Source: CAUSWF01 sp963535465 (GTDB lineage Bacteria; Bacillota_I; Bacilli_A; RF39; UBA660). Taken from it: a stretch of 64,000 bases of DNA. A program made the translations under genes and the position numbers. Positions within the stretch are counted from its first letter, which is position 1; each line of letters opens with the position of its first letter. This document shows, one piece after another, positions 44,062-53,765 of this stretch. Under the pieces are notes generated by a model, which saw only the letters and a list, made by a program, of their open reading frames with translations, ran no database searches and was not told the origin of the DNA. The DNA lies in NCBI GenBank assembly GCA_963535465.1, contig CAUSWF010000005.1:7957-71956 (forward strand), given 5' to 3'.

Positions 44062-45726
44062 ATGAACGAGACAAAAGTAATAGTTCTCGGTGGTTTAGGC
44101 GAAGTTGGAAAAAATATGTATTGTGTAATGCATAAAGACGCCATTGTTATTATTGATGCCGGAGTTAGTTTCCCAGAGTCATCACTTATGGGAGTTGACT
44201 ATGTAGTACCTGATTTTACTTTTTTAAAGGAAAATGAGGATAAAATTCAAGCACTTGTTATTACTCATGGACACGAAGACCATATAGGTTCAATTCCATT
44301 TTTAATACAAAGTGTCAATATACCAGCAATATATGCACCAATTCACGCAAAAGAATTAATTAGTGCCAAATTGCAAGACAAAAATATAAGATATGACAAT
44401 CTAATTGCCTATACCAACGATACTAAATTAAAATTTAAAGAAATAGAGGTTGAATTTTTCAGAGTAACACACTCAGTACCAGATTCACACGGAGTAGCAT
44501 TAACTACACCAGACGGTACAGTAGTAACAACTGGAGACTATAAATTTGACTTAACACCAATAGGTCCAATAGCTGATCTATACAAAATGGCTTCTCTTGG
44601 AGAAAGAGGTGTTGACCTTTTAATAGGAGATTCTACAAATGCTTTAAGTGAAGGATTTTCACCTTCAGAATCAGTAGTAGATGAAACTGTTGGAGAAATG
44701 TTTGAAAAACATAAAAACCAAAGAATAATAATCGCAACTTTTGCATCTAACGTATACAGAATTAAGCATATATTTGATACTTGCTACAAAAATAATAGAA
44801 AAATATGTATATTTGGAAGAAGCATGGAAAACAATATTAGAATTTCTCAAGAAAATGGTTACATTGACCATAAAGAAATCCTAATATCTCCAGAAGAAGC
44901 TAAAAATGTAAAAGCGAAAGATCTATGTATATTATGTACAGGTACACAAGGAGAGCCATTAGCGGCACTATCTCGTATGTCAAATGGTACACATAGACAT
45001 ATTAAATTAACTCCAGAAGATGTAGTAATATTCTCATCATCTGCTATACCAGGTAATGCATTAAGTATTTATAAAACAATAAATAACTTATACTTAAAAG
45101 GAGTAAAAGTATATACTTCTGCAGGATTATCTGAATTACACACATCAGGTCACGCCAACGAAGAAGAAATTAAATTGATGATTAGATTAATTAAACCAAA
45201 ATATTTGATGCCATTCCACGGAGAATATAGAATGTTAAAAAAACAAGCTAACATTGGAATAGCTTGTGGAATACCTAAAGAAAATACATTTATAATAAAT
45301 AATGGTGATTCATTAATCTTAAAAAACCATGTAATAACAAAAGGTCCATCATATTCAGGACAAGATGTTTATGTAGATGGTAATAGAGTTGGAGAAATCG
45401 GAGGAGCCGTAATAAAAGATAGAAAAATTATGGCCAACGATGGAATATTAGTAGTGATAGCTAATATAGATATGAAAAAGAATATTTTATTATTAAAACC
45501 AAATATTACAACAAGAGGATTTATATTAGTAAATGAAAATGAAGAATTAATCAAAAAAATAGAATATAAATCAAATGAAATTATAACAAAATCACTAGAA
45601 AATAAAGATAATATAAATACAATAAAATCTAATTTAACAGAGGAATTATATTCATTCATCTATTCTCTAACTGAAAGAAAACCTATAATTTTAACAATAA
45701 TAATAGATATCAAAAAGGAAGTATAA
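44062..45726 (+). CDS. rnj: Ribonuclease J
   Basis: Metallo-beta-lactamase/beta-CASP nuclease with 5'-3' exo and endo activity on RNA. In 554 residues: GGLGEVGKNMY, zinc motif THGHEDHIG near residue 73, GDYKFD, the beta-CASP block, ELHTSGHANEEE and PFHGEYRML. The C-terminal oligomerisation domain is complete. RBS AAAGGAG. Monocistronic on the plus strand. With RNase Y and the RicA-like protein the window holds much of the Firmicute mRNA turnover machinery. Confidence 0.97.
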   Translation: MNETKVIVLGGLGEVGKNMYCVMHKDAIVIIDAGVSFPESSLMGVDYVVPDFTFLKENEDKIQALVITHGHEDHIGSIPFLIQSVNIPAIYAPIHAKELISAKLQDKNIRYDNLIAYTNDTKLKFKEIEVEFFRVTHSVPDSHGVALTTPDGTVVTTGDYKFDLTPIGPIADLYKMASLGERGVDLLIGDSTNALSEGFSPSESVVDETVGEMFEKHKNQRIIIATFASNVYRIKHIFDTCYKNNRKICIFGRSMENNIRISQENGYIDHKEILISPEEAKNVKAKDLCILCTGTQGEPLAALSRMSNGTHRHIKLTPEDVVIFSSSAIPGNALSIYKTINNLYLKGVKVYTSAGLSELHTSGHANEEEIKLMIRLIKPKYLMPFHGEYRMLKKQANIGIACGIPKENTFIINNGDSLILKNHVITKGPSYSGQDVYVDGNRVGEIGGAVIKDRKIMANDGILVVIANIDMKKNILLLKPNITTRGFILVNENEELIKKIEYKSNEIITKSLENKDNINTIKSNLTEELYSFIYSLTERKPIILTIIIDIKKEV

Positions 45727-45740
45727 AACTTCCTTTTTTA
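45712..45740. terminator. Bidirectional terminator between rnj and the metallopeptidase gene
   Basis: 11-bp stem AAAAAGGAAGT/ACTTCCTTTTT (45712-45722, 45728-45738) with A/T runs on both sides, between convergent genes. Confidence 0.9.
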
Positions 45741-48008
45741 ATTATCCATATTCTTAGCACTAGATATTATAGAATTAGGTATTGTAACATTTCCAGCATT
45801 ATTATAATTTGATATTTCAATAGTAGTAATAAACAAATCAAAGCTAGAGAAATTACTACTAAAATCATACTCTAATTTTTTTATTTTACCATCTTTAGTA
45901 TAAACTACTACATAGATATCTCCCTTAGCAGCAGGCATCTTAGAATTAGTTGAATTAACTACTCCACTAGCATCTTTCATATCTAATTTAATCTTATATT
46001 TATTATCAGATATTTTTTGGACATCTTTCATATTCATTAATTTATCTAAAATTTTCTTTATATCTACAAAACTAGAAGTTTGTTTATCCTTCCACCAAGT
46101 ATCTGGCATATTTGGTTTTGTCATATAAGTATAGCCACCAGCTAAATCAACATACATCTCCTGTGATGATGATATACCCATACTATTAGTAGCTATATTT
46201 AAATGTTGTTTTTGATGTAACTCATCAATTACACCAGTAGAAATCGTAGTTATTTCAATATTCTTTATTTTAATACGAGTATCAATTGAAACATTATAAT
46301 TCTTATAAGCAGTATTATATTCCTTATCTTTATTTGAATTATTAGTTTTATTAATTTCCTTTTTACTTAACTGTATACTGTAGTTATAAGAGTTTAAAAT
46401 ATCACCATTAGCAATAACCAAATAGATTTTCTCATATTTATTATAACTAGCAGTATTAACATTTAAACTATTGTTTGATGATTTTAATTCAGTATAACCA
46501 CCATTTTTATATCCATAAATCTTAGCAGTAATTAAAGAATTATTCATTATAACTTTCAAATAGTATATTGGTGACAACTCATAATAATCAACTCCACCAG
46601 CATTAACAACTAAATCATATTTTTTAAGTTGGTTTAATGGTCTCTTGTAAGAAACATTAGAATAAGATACAAGGTTGTTATTATCATACTTTTGACTAAG
46701 TGTTCTATAAGCTAACTCATTTATAGTTTTCTTAAGTTCCTCACTTCCGGTTGAATTTTTAATATAAGAAAATGACTCTCTTTGATTATGAGCACTCATA
46801 AGAATACCATTCCAATTAGCATTATTATTATGATAAGAATATAAGTAAGGAAATAATGCATAACCAACACTACCACCTCTATCAGCAATATCAAGTAATT
46901 TATTACTAGTATTTTTAGTATAAACTGTTGCCCATCTATTTAAAAAATTATTAGAAGAAGAAACCTGACTAACTTTAGCACTTGCAAAATTAGCCATACC
47001 CTCCATATATCTTAAAGAACCAACACATCTAGAACCAGTAGTTCCTTTGCAATAAATTTGTTGAAAATGATGAAACAATTCATGGTTATAAAGCTGAACT
47101 AAACTATCACGACTACTAGCTATACCTTTTTTATTAATTACCATATAAGGATAATTAACCACACCATCATTATCTAATATATCAAAAATAAGTGAACGAT
47201 TTATTAACTTAGCTGCAAAATGTTCATCATTATAACTGGCAAGAGTACTATTACTACCAGTATCATACACATAAACACTCATTGCACTCTTAAGAACATC
47301 AACAGAGATTCCATTTTTACTAAGCACTTCTTTAGCACTTTTATAATCTTCATTAAAATATTTATTATCAATATAAGGGCTATAAGAATATTTAACTCCG
47401 AAATAAGACTCATATTTACTAACAGTATTTTCTAATCCATCACCAAGTAATTTTATATCATCAAAATTAACAGAATCATTTCCACTCTTAGCATACCATA
47501 TCAAGAATTTTCCATTAGGAGATAAATAAACTCCATCTAAAACATGATTATTTATATCAGAAGTCTTATTAGCTTGTCTTGAAATTCTTGCTTTTCTCTC
47601 CCCTAAGTAAACATTTGTCATCATCTTATTAATTAAATAATATTTAACAACATCTTTATCTAATTTATCAAAATACTCATCTAAAATATCATCTGTATTA
47701 AAATTACAATTAGTAATATAATCTTTTTTTTCATTTTTATATTTAGGATTTAAATTATTATAATCATATTCTAAATACACTAACTGTTTAAAGTATTCTG
47801 ATACATCAATTTTAGAATTATCATAATCAAATTTTATTTTCTCTAAAGAACTATAATCCCTATTAACCACTTTTTTCTTATTACTTTGCTTATTAGAAAA
47901 CATAAAATATAAAACAAATGATGTAAACGAAAGCATAATTAATATTACAACTATTTTTATAACAATATTATTATTTTTATTTACTTTATTAATATCTAAA
48001 TTATCCAT
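45738..48008 (-). CDS. Membrane-anchored zinc metallopeptidase-like protein with C-terminal LppX-like domain
   Basis: The 756 residues have a transmembrane anchor (about 16-36) and an exported body. Near residue 305 is YNHELFHHFQQIY, an HExxH zinc motif, followed about 35 residues later by LRYMEGMANFAS, giving the Glu ligand of gluzincins. The last 170 residues (TISTGVIDELHQKQHLN, YMTKPNMPDTWWKD) resemble an LppX/LprG-type or DUF6612-like lipid-binding fold, by pattern only. The middle contains Cys pairs (IYCKGTTGSRC). Function could be processing of surface or host proteins. It follows the 546-residue gene by 41 bases after a terminator-like hairpin. Confidence 0.75.
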   Translation of the reverse strand: MDNLDINKVNKNNNIVIKIVVILIMLSFTSFVLYFMFSNKQSNKKKVVNRDYSSLEKIKFDYDNSKIDVSEYFKQLVYLEYDYNNLNPKYKNEKKDYITNCNFNTDDILDEYFDKLDKDVVKYYLINKMMTNVYLGERKARISRQANKTSDINNHVLDGVYLSPNGKFLIWYAKSGNDSVNFDDIKLLGDGLENTVSKYESYFGVKYSYSPYIDNKYFNEDYKSAKEVLSKNGISVDVLKSAMSVYVYDTGSNSTLASYNDEHFAAKLINRSLIFDILDNDGVVNYPYMVINKKGIASSRDSLVQLYNHELFHHFQQIYCKGTTGSRCVGSLRYMEGMANFASAKVSQVSSSNNFLNRWATVYTKNTSNKLLDIADRGGSVGYALFPYLYSYHNNNANWNGILMSAHNQRESFSYIKNSTGSEELKKTINELAYRTLSQKYDNNNLVSYSNVSYKRPLNQLKKYDLVVNAGGVDYYELSPIYYLKVIMNNSLITAKIYGYKNGGYTELKSSNNSLNVNTASYNKYEKIYLVIANGDILNSYNYSIQLSKKEINKTNNSNKDKEYNTAYKNYNVSIDTRIKIKNIEITTISTGVIDELHQKQHLNIATNSMGISSSQEMYVDLAGGYTYMTKPNMPDTWWKDKQTSSFVDIKKILDKLMNMKDVQKISDNKYKIKLDMKDASGVVNSTNSKMPAAKGDIYVVVYTKDGKIKKLEYDFSSNFSSFDLFITTIEISNYNNAGNVTIPNSIISSAKNMDN

Positions 48009-48021
48009 AAATTCTCCCTTT

Positions 48022-48045
48022 TTTTAAAAAAGCAACTAATGTTGC
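48022..48045 (-). terminator. Intrinsic terminator of the 546-residue gene
   Basis: Minus strand stem AAGGCAAC/GTTGCTTTT core (GCAAC/GTTGC 48045-48041 with 48036-48032), loop ATTA, T run. The next RBS AGGGAG follows closely. Confidence 0.75.
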
Positions 48046-48049
48046 CTTT

Positions 48050-49690
48050 TTATTTTTTATAAAACATCTTACCAGTATTATATGAATAATACTCAGTTAC
48101 ACCATTATTATAAACAGTAAAATATTCTCTATTAAATGATGGTTTCTTATCTAAAGTAACAACATCTTTATAATTTTCTAAATTTTTTACTATATATTTA
48201 GAGTCTTTCTCAATAATTGCATAAACAACATCATTGTTTTTATTAGTTGTAATATCTTTACTCTTTATCACACTATTATCAACAACTTTAGAATTAACAA
48301 CTTTAAATAATGTTTTACTTTCATTTTCTACCAATAAATAAGTATTTTTTGTTCCTTCTATAGGATAAACTATTATACCACTATCAGTATCTGCATATTT
48401 ACCAGATATTCTATTTCCTTTTAAATCTATTAAATAATATTTGTGATACTCAGAAGAAACAACAGCATAACCATTATCATCAAACATATCAGCAATTCTA
48501 TAACTATTATTACCTAACTTCTTACCATTAGAATCAACATAAATAGAATTATTATCTCCTAGTCCAGTACAATGATTTAACGCATATATTCCATATTTAG
48601 AATATCCTGATTTTATTCCTTTACACTTAACTGTTTCCTTTAATTTAGAGTCAACATAAATATTAACTCCTTCCTCAGTAACCTTAGCATAATTTTTATA
48701 ATCTTTATAAGATGCTTGATATATTCCTACTACTTCATTACCTTTATCATCTAATAAATAATCTTTATCATTTTTAAATATAACGTTATTACCAGAAAAT
48801 ACTAAATCACCTGTATATTTAGCCTTCTTTGTATATATTACTTTATTATTTTTAATATATTTATAAACTCCTGAATCCTTATTTCTACTTCCACAAGTTC
48901 CAACTGTCATATCTCCATTTTCTTTATTTATATGTTTAATACAATATCTATTATTGTTATCATCTTTAAAAGATAATAGTAATTTAGATTTAGAAAAATC
49001 AAATATATAATTTACGCCATTATAATAAATGTAATCATAATTATCAGTATATTCCTCATCAGGATTAACATCGCCATTATCAGCAAATGGAATACTTGTT
49101 ATAACTTTGCCATTATAATTATAAATTACAAACTTTTTAGCTTTTTTATCTTTTATTATAGAGTAAGGTCTACTTGATGAAGTTGAAAGTAGTTGGAAAT
49201 TACTACCTTCAAGGATTTTTCTTCCTTTAGAATCTAAATAAGTACTATTATATTTTTCATCTACACATTCATATAATGCACCTTGGTTATATAAATAACG
49301 ACAAGTACCATATTTAACAAGATCTTTTCCAGAACTTGAAACAATAGTTTCCTCACCCTTCATATTAGAGGCTTTAGTACTTCCATTTGCAAAATCAGAT
49401 ACATTTTTATACACAAAGTCAGTTATTTTTTTACCAGACTTATTGAAAATTGCATAATTTCCTTTACTATCACTTAAGAAAAATGCATCTTCCCCTTTTT
49501 TCAAATTCGTATTACCTTTATTTCCAAAAAGTAAAGAAATTAATCCAAATACTATTGCTACAACACCGAAAATTATTAATAATGCAGCAACTATATTTTT
49601 CTTTTTTTCAGGTTTATTAACAAAATTGTTTTGAACCTGACTATTTAAATTTTGATTATTTAAAAATTCATTATTTTGACTGTTATCCAT
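48050..49690 (-). CDS. Membrane-anchored WG-repeat-like protein
   Basis: The 546 residues start with an Asn/Gln-rich cytoplasmic head, one transmembrane helix (about 33-56, IVAALLIIFGVVAIVFGLISLLF), then about ten short beta units such as FFLSDSKGNYAIFNKSGKKIT and YLDSKGRKILEGSNFQLL, in the style of KWG/WG propeller-like repeats. No enzymatic motif is visible. It lies just upstream of the metallopeptidase gene on the same strand, and both are of N-terminal-anchor type. Surface binding role is inference. RBS AGGAGAG. Confidence 0.72.
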   Translation of the reverse strand: MDNSQNNEFLNNQNLNSQVQNNFVNKPEKKKNIVAALLIIFGVVAIVFGLISLLFGNKGNTNLKKGEDAFFLSDSKGNYAIFNKSGKKITDFVYKNVSDFANGSTKASNMKGEETIVSSSGKDLVKYGTCRYLYNQGALYECVDEKYNSTYLDSKGRKILEGSNFQLLSTSSSRPYSIIKDKKAKKFVIYNYNGKVITSIPFADNGDVNPDEEYTDNYDYIYYNGVNYIFDFSKSKLLLSFKDDNNNRYCIKHINKENGDMTVGTCGSRNKDSGVYKYIKNNKVIYTKKAKYTGDLVFSGNNVIFKNDKDYLLDDKGNEVVGIYQASYKDYKNYAKVTEEGVNIYVDSKLKETVKCKGIKSGYSKYGIYALNHCTGLGDNNSIYVDSNGKKLGNNSYRIADMFDDNGYAVVSSEYHKYYLIDLKGNRISGKYADTDSGIIVYPIEGTKNTYLLVENESKTLFKVVNSKVVDNSVIKSKDITTNKNNDVVYAIIEKDSKYIVKNLENYKDVVTLDKKPSFNREYFTVYNNGVTEYYSYNTGKMFYKK

Positions 49691-49747
49691 ATTACTCTCC
49701 TATCAATAATTAAATTATATCATATACATCTAAAAATACAATTAATA

Positions 49748-49775
49748 AAATTAAAAGAAGCTTATTTAGCTTCTT
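49748..49775 (-). terminator. Intrinsic terminator of rny
   Basis: Minus strand stem AAGAAGCT/AGCTTCTT (49775-49768 with 49762-49755), loop AAATA, then TTAATTTTAT. It includes the rny stop codon. Confidence 0.75.
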
Positions 49776-51336
49776 CTTGTGCACGAGTTTCTCTAACAAC
49801 TGTAATTTTAATAGTACCAGGATATTTCATTGTAGCTTCAATTTTTTCTTTTACTTCACGAGCAATTGTATAAGTCATCGCATCATCTACTTTATCTGGT
49901 TTAACTATTACTCTTAGTTCTCTTCCAGCTTGAACGGCAAATGCCTTGTCAACTCCATCTACTTCATTTCCAACTGCCTCAAGTTGAGTAAGTCTTTGAA
50001 TATAGTTTTCTAAAGAATCATTTCTAGCTCCTGGACGTGAAGCAGATAAAGCGTCTGCAATCGCAACTAGAGAAGCTATAACTGAAGTAGGTGCTGTATC
50101 ACCATGATGTGATGCAATAGCATTAACAACAACAGGATGTTCTTTATACTTATTAGCAATATCAATTCCTATATCAACATGGCTTCCTTCCATATCGTGA
50201 TCTATTGCCTTACCTATATCATGTAGTAATCCAGCTCTTTTAGCAAGAACTACATCTTCACCAATCTCACCAGCTAGAAGTCCTGATAGTTCAGCAACTT
50301 CAATTGAATGATTTAAAACATTTTGTCCATAACTTGTTCTAAAATGAAGTTTACCTATAGTTTCAATTAACTCAGGGTCCATTTTAGTAATCCCTAATTT
50401 GAATATAGCCTCTTGCCCATATTCCATAATTTTTTCTTTAAATTTCTTAACTACTTTATCGTAAATTTCTTCAATTCTAGTAGGATGTATTCTTCCATCC
50501 TTAATTAAATCTTCTAAAGTAGCTCTAGCCATTTCACGTCTTAAAGGATCAAAACTAGATAATACTACAGCCTCAGGTGTGTCATCAATAATTAAATCAA
50601 CTCCTGTAACAGCCTCGATTGATCTTATATTTCTTCCTTCTCTACCAATCAATCTACCCTTCATCTCATCATTTGGTAAATTAACTACAGTAACCGTTTG
50701 ATCATTTGCAACTTCACTAGCATATCTTTGCATTGAAGAAACAATTAATTCTCTTGCTTCCTTATCCGCTTGTAATTTAGCTTCAGTCTCTCTTTCATGA
50801 ATATATTCAGCTATTTCTTTATTCATGTTTTCTCTAACTTGTTTCATCACTTGTTCTCTAGCTTTTTCTTTACTAAAACCAGATATCTTTTCAAGTAACT
50901 CTAATTGTTCCTTCTTTATATCGTCCACTTTACTTTTTTCTTCTTGAATTTGAGTTTGACGCATAGAAAGTTTTTCTTCGCGTTCATCTAAAGCAGACTC
51001 GCGCTTTTGATATATTTCATCACGTTTATTAAAGTTAGCTTCTCTTTGAATTAACTTATCCTCAGCTTCCTTAATCTCCGCTTTTTTCTCCTTTATCTCT
51101 TTATCTAATTCAATTTTTGCTCTATGAGATTCTTCTTTTTGTGCTATAGCAGCATCTCTCTTAGCAATTTCAATATCTTTCTTAGCTTGATTTAAAAGTG
51201 CTTCAGCTTTGTGTTCAGCAAGCTTACCACGACTATAATTAATGAAATAAAATATTATTGCACCAACTATTCCACCTAAAATTAAGCCAATAATTAAAAG
51301 TAAAATGGAGTTCCCCATCATTTCTACTGATATCAT
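49762..51336 (-). CDS. rny: Ribonuclease Y
   Basis: Membrane-tethered endoribonuclease that starts mRNA decay in Firmicutes. The 524 residues show an N-terminal transmembrane helix (about 8-30), a long coiled coil (about 40-200), a KH domain with GRLIGREGRNIRSIE, and an HD domain with HDIGKAIDHD. RBS GGAGG precedes the first ATG. The rny-recA neighbourhood matches Bacillus, but cinA is absent. It has its own promoter at 51374-51402. Confidence 0.97.
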   Translation of the reverse strand: MISVEMMGNSILLLIIGLILGGIVGAIIFYFINYSRGKLAEHKAEALLNQAKKDIEIAKRDAAIAQKEESHRAKIELDKEIKEKKAEIKEAEDKLIQREANFNKRDEIYQKRESALDEREEKLSMRQTQIQEEKSKVDDIKKEQLELLEKISGFSKEKAREQVMKQVRENMNKEIAEYIHERETEAKLQADKEARELIVSSMQRYASEVANDQTVTVVNLPNDEMKGRLIGREGRNIRSIEAVTGVDLIIDDTPEAVVLSSFDPLRREMARATLEDLIKDGRIHPTRIEEIYDKVVKKFKEKIMEYGQEAIFKLGITKMDPELIETIGKLHFRTSYGQNVLNHSIEVAELSGLLAGEIGEDVVLAKRAGLLHDIGKAIDHDMEGSHVDIGIDIANKYKEHPVVVNAIASHHGDTAPTSVIASLVAIADALSASRPGARNDSLENYIQRLTQLEAVGNEVDGVDKAFAVQAGRELRVIVKPDKVDDAMTYTIAREVKEKIEATMKYPGTIKITVVRETRAQEEAK

Positions 51337-51373
51337 AAATCCTCCATCTAGATTAATAACATAATCTAACTAT

Positions 51374-51402
51374 ATTGTAATTTTATTTAAGTTTATTGTC
51401 AA
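51374..51402 (-). promoter_or_regulatory. Promoter of rny
   Basis: TTGACA (51402-51397), 17 bases, TACAAT (51379-51374) on the minus strand, just after the recA terminator. Confidence 0.85.
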
Positions 51403-51404
51403 CA

Positions 51405-51429
51405 AAAATAAAAGAGGACATTAATCCTC
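51405..51429 (-). terminator. Intrinsic terminator of recA
   Basis: Minus strand stem GAGGA/TCCTC (51429-51425 with 51418-51414), loop TTAATG, then TTTTATTTTTG. Confidence 0.65.
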
Positions 51430-52497
51430 AAATACTTCTTCTTCTAAAGTAGTTTCAACATGTTTTGCTTTAATTTGTCCATTTGAATCAAGCGTTATAT
51501 CATAAAAATCTCTTACCTTCTTCTCAATCTCGGCAGTCAATTCCTTATTATCTTTTAATAATAATTTAACATTTTCTTTACCTTGTCCTAATTTCTCACC
51601 ATTGTAAGCATACCAAGCACCGGTCTTATCAATAATATTAGCATCTACTGCTAAATCTATTATATCTCCGACTTTTGATACACCTTCACCAAACATTATA
51701 TCAACTTCACAACTCTTAAATGGCGGAGCAACTTTATTCTTAACAACTTTAATAGCAGTTCTACTACCTACAACAGCATCTCCTAATTTTAATTGCTCTT
51801 TTCTTCTAATCTCAAGTCTAACACTTGAATAAAATTTAAGTGCTCTTCCACCAGTAGTAGTTTCAGGATTACCAAATAGCACTCCAACTTTTTCTCTTAA
51901 CTGATTAATAAATATAACTGTAGTCTTAGTCTTATTAATAGTTCCACTTAATTTTCTTAATGCCTGAGACATAAGTCTTGCTTGTAATCCAACATGAGAA
52001 TCTCCCATTTCACCATCTATTTCAGCTTGTGGTACAAGAGCAGCAACGCTATCTATTACTATAATACTAATAGCTTCACTCTTAACTAATGCATCACAAA
52101 TCTCTAAAGCTTGTTCTCCAGTATCAGGTTGAGAAAGTAATAATTCATCTATATCAACGCCTAATTTTTCAGCATATATTGGATCAAGAGCATGTTCTGC
52201 ATCAATAAAAGCAGCTCTACCACCATTTTTTTGGTGTTCTGCTATTGCTTGTAACGCGAAAGTAGTCTTACCAGAAGACTCTGGCCCATATATTTCTATA
52301 ATTCTCCCCTTTGGATAGCCTCCTACACCAAGTGCTATATCAAGTGATAAACATCCACTAGAACAAACATCTACTTTCATATGTTTATTCTCACCTAATT
52401 TCATTATAGAACCTTTACCAAATTGTTTTTCTATATCTTTCATAACTTGCTCTAAAGTATTATCTTTAGAAGCAACTTCTTTATTTGCCTTTGCCAT
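51421..52497 (-). CDS. recA: Recombinase RecA
   Basis: ATP-dependent strand-exchange protein, and trigger of LexA cleavage. The 358 residues include Walker A GPESSGKTT, the LSQPDTGEQALEI segment, DSVAALVP and QLREKVGVLFGNPETTTGGRALKFY. RBS GGAGG. Promoter at 52526-52554, with a LexA-type box just upstream of its -35, suggesting SOS control. Monocistronic. Confidence 0.98.
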   Translation of the reverse strand: MAKANKEVASKDNTLEQVMKDIEKQFGKGSIMKLGENKHMKVDVCSSGCLSLDIALGVGGYPKGRIIEIYGPESSGKTTFALQAIAEHQKNGGRAAFIDAEHALDPIYAEKLGVDIDELLLSQPDTGEQALEICDALVKSEAISIIVIDSVAALVPQAEIDGEMGDSHVGLQARLMSQALRKLSGTINKTKTTVIFINQLREKVGVLFGNPETTTGGRALKFYSSVRLEIRRKEQLKLGDAVVGSRTAIKVVKNKVAPPFKSCEVDIMFGEGVSKVGDIIDLAVDANIIDKTGAWYAYNGEKLGQGKENVKLLLKDNKELTAEIEKKVRDFYDITLDSNGQIKAKHVETTLEEEVFED

Positions 52498-52525
52498 AAA
52501 TCCTCCATTAACAACTTACAAATTA

Positions 52526-52554
52526 ATGATACTACACTATTTTTTAAATTGCAA
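52526..52554 (-). promoter_or_regulatory. Promoter of recA
   Basis: TTGCAA (52554-52549), 17 bases, TATCAT (52531-52526) on the minus strand, 28 bases upstream of the recA start. Confidence 0.75.
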
Positions 52555-52562
52555 TACTTTTT

Positions 52563-52576
52563 CGAACAATTGTTTT
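52563..52576. promoter_or_regulatory. Candidate LexA (DinR) box upstream of recA
   Basis: CGAACAATTGTTTT fits the Firmicute LexA consensus CGAAC-N4-GTTCG in the left half and GTT of the right half. It lies 8 bases upstream of the recA -35 box. Confidence 0.5.
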
Positions 52577-52601
52577 ATAAAAAGATAAATTGCTCTAATG
52601 A

Positions 52602-52635
52602 AAATAAAAAAATCACTTAGTAAAAAAGTGATTTT
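52602..52635 (-). terminator. Intrinsic terminator of rodZ-pgsA
   Basis: Minus strand 10-bp stem AAAATCACTT/AAGTGATTTT (52635-52626 with 52618-52609), loop TTTTACT, then TTTATTTTC. Confidence 0.88.
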
Positions 52636-52647
52636 AATACTTGAAAA

Positions 52648-53274
52648 TTATTTTTTAGTACCAAATATTATATGCTTGTTCATATACCAATATTGTATTC
52701 CAGATATAAGTGACATAACAGCAGCAAAACATAATAAGAAATCTGATACTTTTAATCCTTTACCGATTAATTCAAATGGTAAATTTGAATATAATGCTAA
52801 AGTTGTACCAATCATAAGTGATGCAGTTTTTAACTTACCACTTCCTATAGCAGCAACTACTTTACCACTAGCAGCAGCTTGCATCTTAATAGCATTAACC
52901 ACTATATCTCTAAGTACTATAATAACAGGTATTAACACATTAACACTAGGTATTACAGATAACATACCATTTACTGCCAAAATTATTAATACTGAATTAA
53001 CTAATATCTTATCAGCAATAGCATCTAGCATCTTACCCAAATCAGTAACCATATTCCAACGTCTAGCAAGATAACCATCAACAAAATCAGTAAGACTAGC
53101 AAGTATATATATTAAACCAGCAATAGCATAGTTTAATTTTAAACTAACTCCTCCTATATCATAAGTAGTAACTGCAATACCAACTTCTGCATATGGAAAT
53201 ACTAATAATCCTATAACTACAAAAGTAAGTATAATTCTAAGTACTGTCAATTTATTTGGTAAATTGTTCTTCAT
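52648..53274 (-). CDS. pgsA: CDP-diacylglycerol-glycerol-3-phosphate phosphatidyltransferase
   Basis: Makes phosphatidylglycerol phosphate from CDP-diacylglycerol (product of CdsA). The 208-residue membrane protein has the CDP-alcohol motif D-x2-DG-x2-AR-x8-G-x3-D-x3-D in TDFVDGYLARRWNMVTDLG and MLDAIADK. Several transmembrane helices. RBS AGAGGAG. It overlaps rodZ by 23 bases, the Bacillus order. Confidence 0.95.
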   Translation of the reverse strand: MKNNLPNKLTVLRIILTFVVIGLLVFPYAEVGIAVTTYDIGGVSLKLNYAIAGLIYILASLTDFVDGYLARRWNMVTDLGKMLDAIADKILVNSVLIILAVNGMLSVIPSVNVLIPVIIVLRDIVVNAIKMQAAASGKVVAAIGSGKLKTASLMIGTTLALYSNLPFELIGKGLKVSDFLLCFAAVMSLISGIQYWYMNKHIIFGTKK

Positions 53275-53743
53275 AAATAACTCCTCTTAATTCATCTACC
53301 CTATCAGGTGTTTTATTTAAATATAAAGAGATTAAATAAATAACTATAATAGCTATAAATATCAACAAAATAGAAAAATATATAGGCCTTAAATTTTTCT
53401 TCTCTTTATACTCCATAGTATATGGAGAAATAACCTGTCTTTTATTTTCTTCTTCATCTTTTACTCTTTGAGCATTCATAATATCAGCAACACTGATTTT
53501 AGAAGTCTTCTCAAATAAAAACTCATTAAACTCATCCTCTATCTTCTCTGAATCTATTCCTAAATATTTAGCATAAGCAATTACATCATCTTTCAAAGCA
53601 TATATATCTTTAAAAGCTCTTACATTACCACTTTCAATATTTTCCAAAACATTTTCTGATAAATTCAAATCTTCTGCTGCTTCATCTAATGAAACACCAG
53701 CTTCGATTCGAGTTTCTTTTAAATATTCTCCTATTTCTTTCAC
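53252..53743 (-). CDS. rodZ: RodZ-like helix-turn-helix membrane protein
   Basis: The 163 residues contain an XRE-type helix-turn-helix of the RodZ kind (EIGEYLKETRIEAGVSLDEA, DLNLSENVLENIE), a linker and one transmembrane helix (about 125-145, YFSILLIFIAIIVIYLISLY); the extracytoplasmic part is very short. RodZ links MreB to the wall machinery. Start is GTG at 53743, 6 bases after AGGGAG; the longer TTG frame would contain that site. The C-terminal DUF4115 beta domain of full RodZ is missing. Coupled with pgsA. Confidence 0.85.
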   Translation of the reverse strand: MKEIGEYLKETRIEAGVSLDEAAEDLNLSENVLENIESGNVRAFKDIYALKDDVIAYAKYLGIDSEKIEDEFNEFLFEKTSKISVADIMNAQRVKDEEENKRQVISPYTMEYKEKKNLRPIYFSILLIFIAIIVIYLISLYLNKTPDRVDELRGVIYEEQFTK

Positions 53744-53765
53744 ATTTAACTCCCTCAATTAATAA

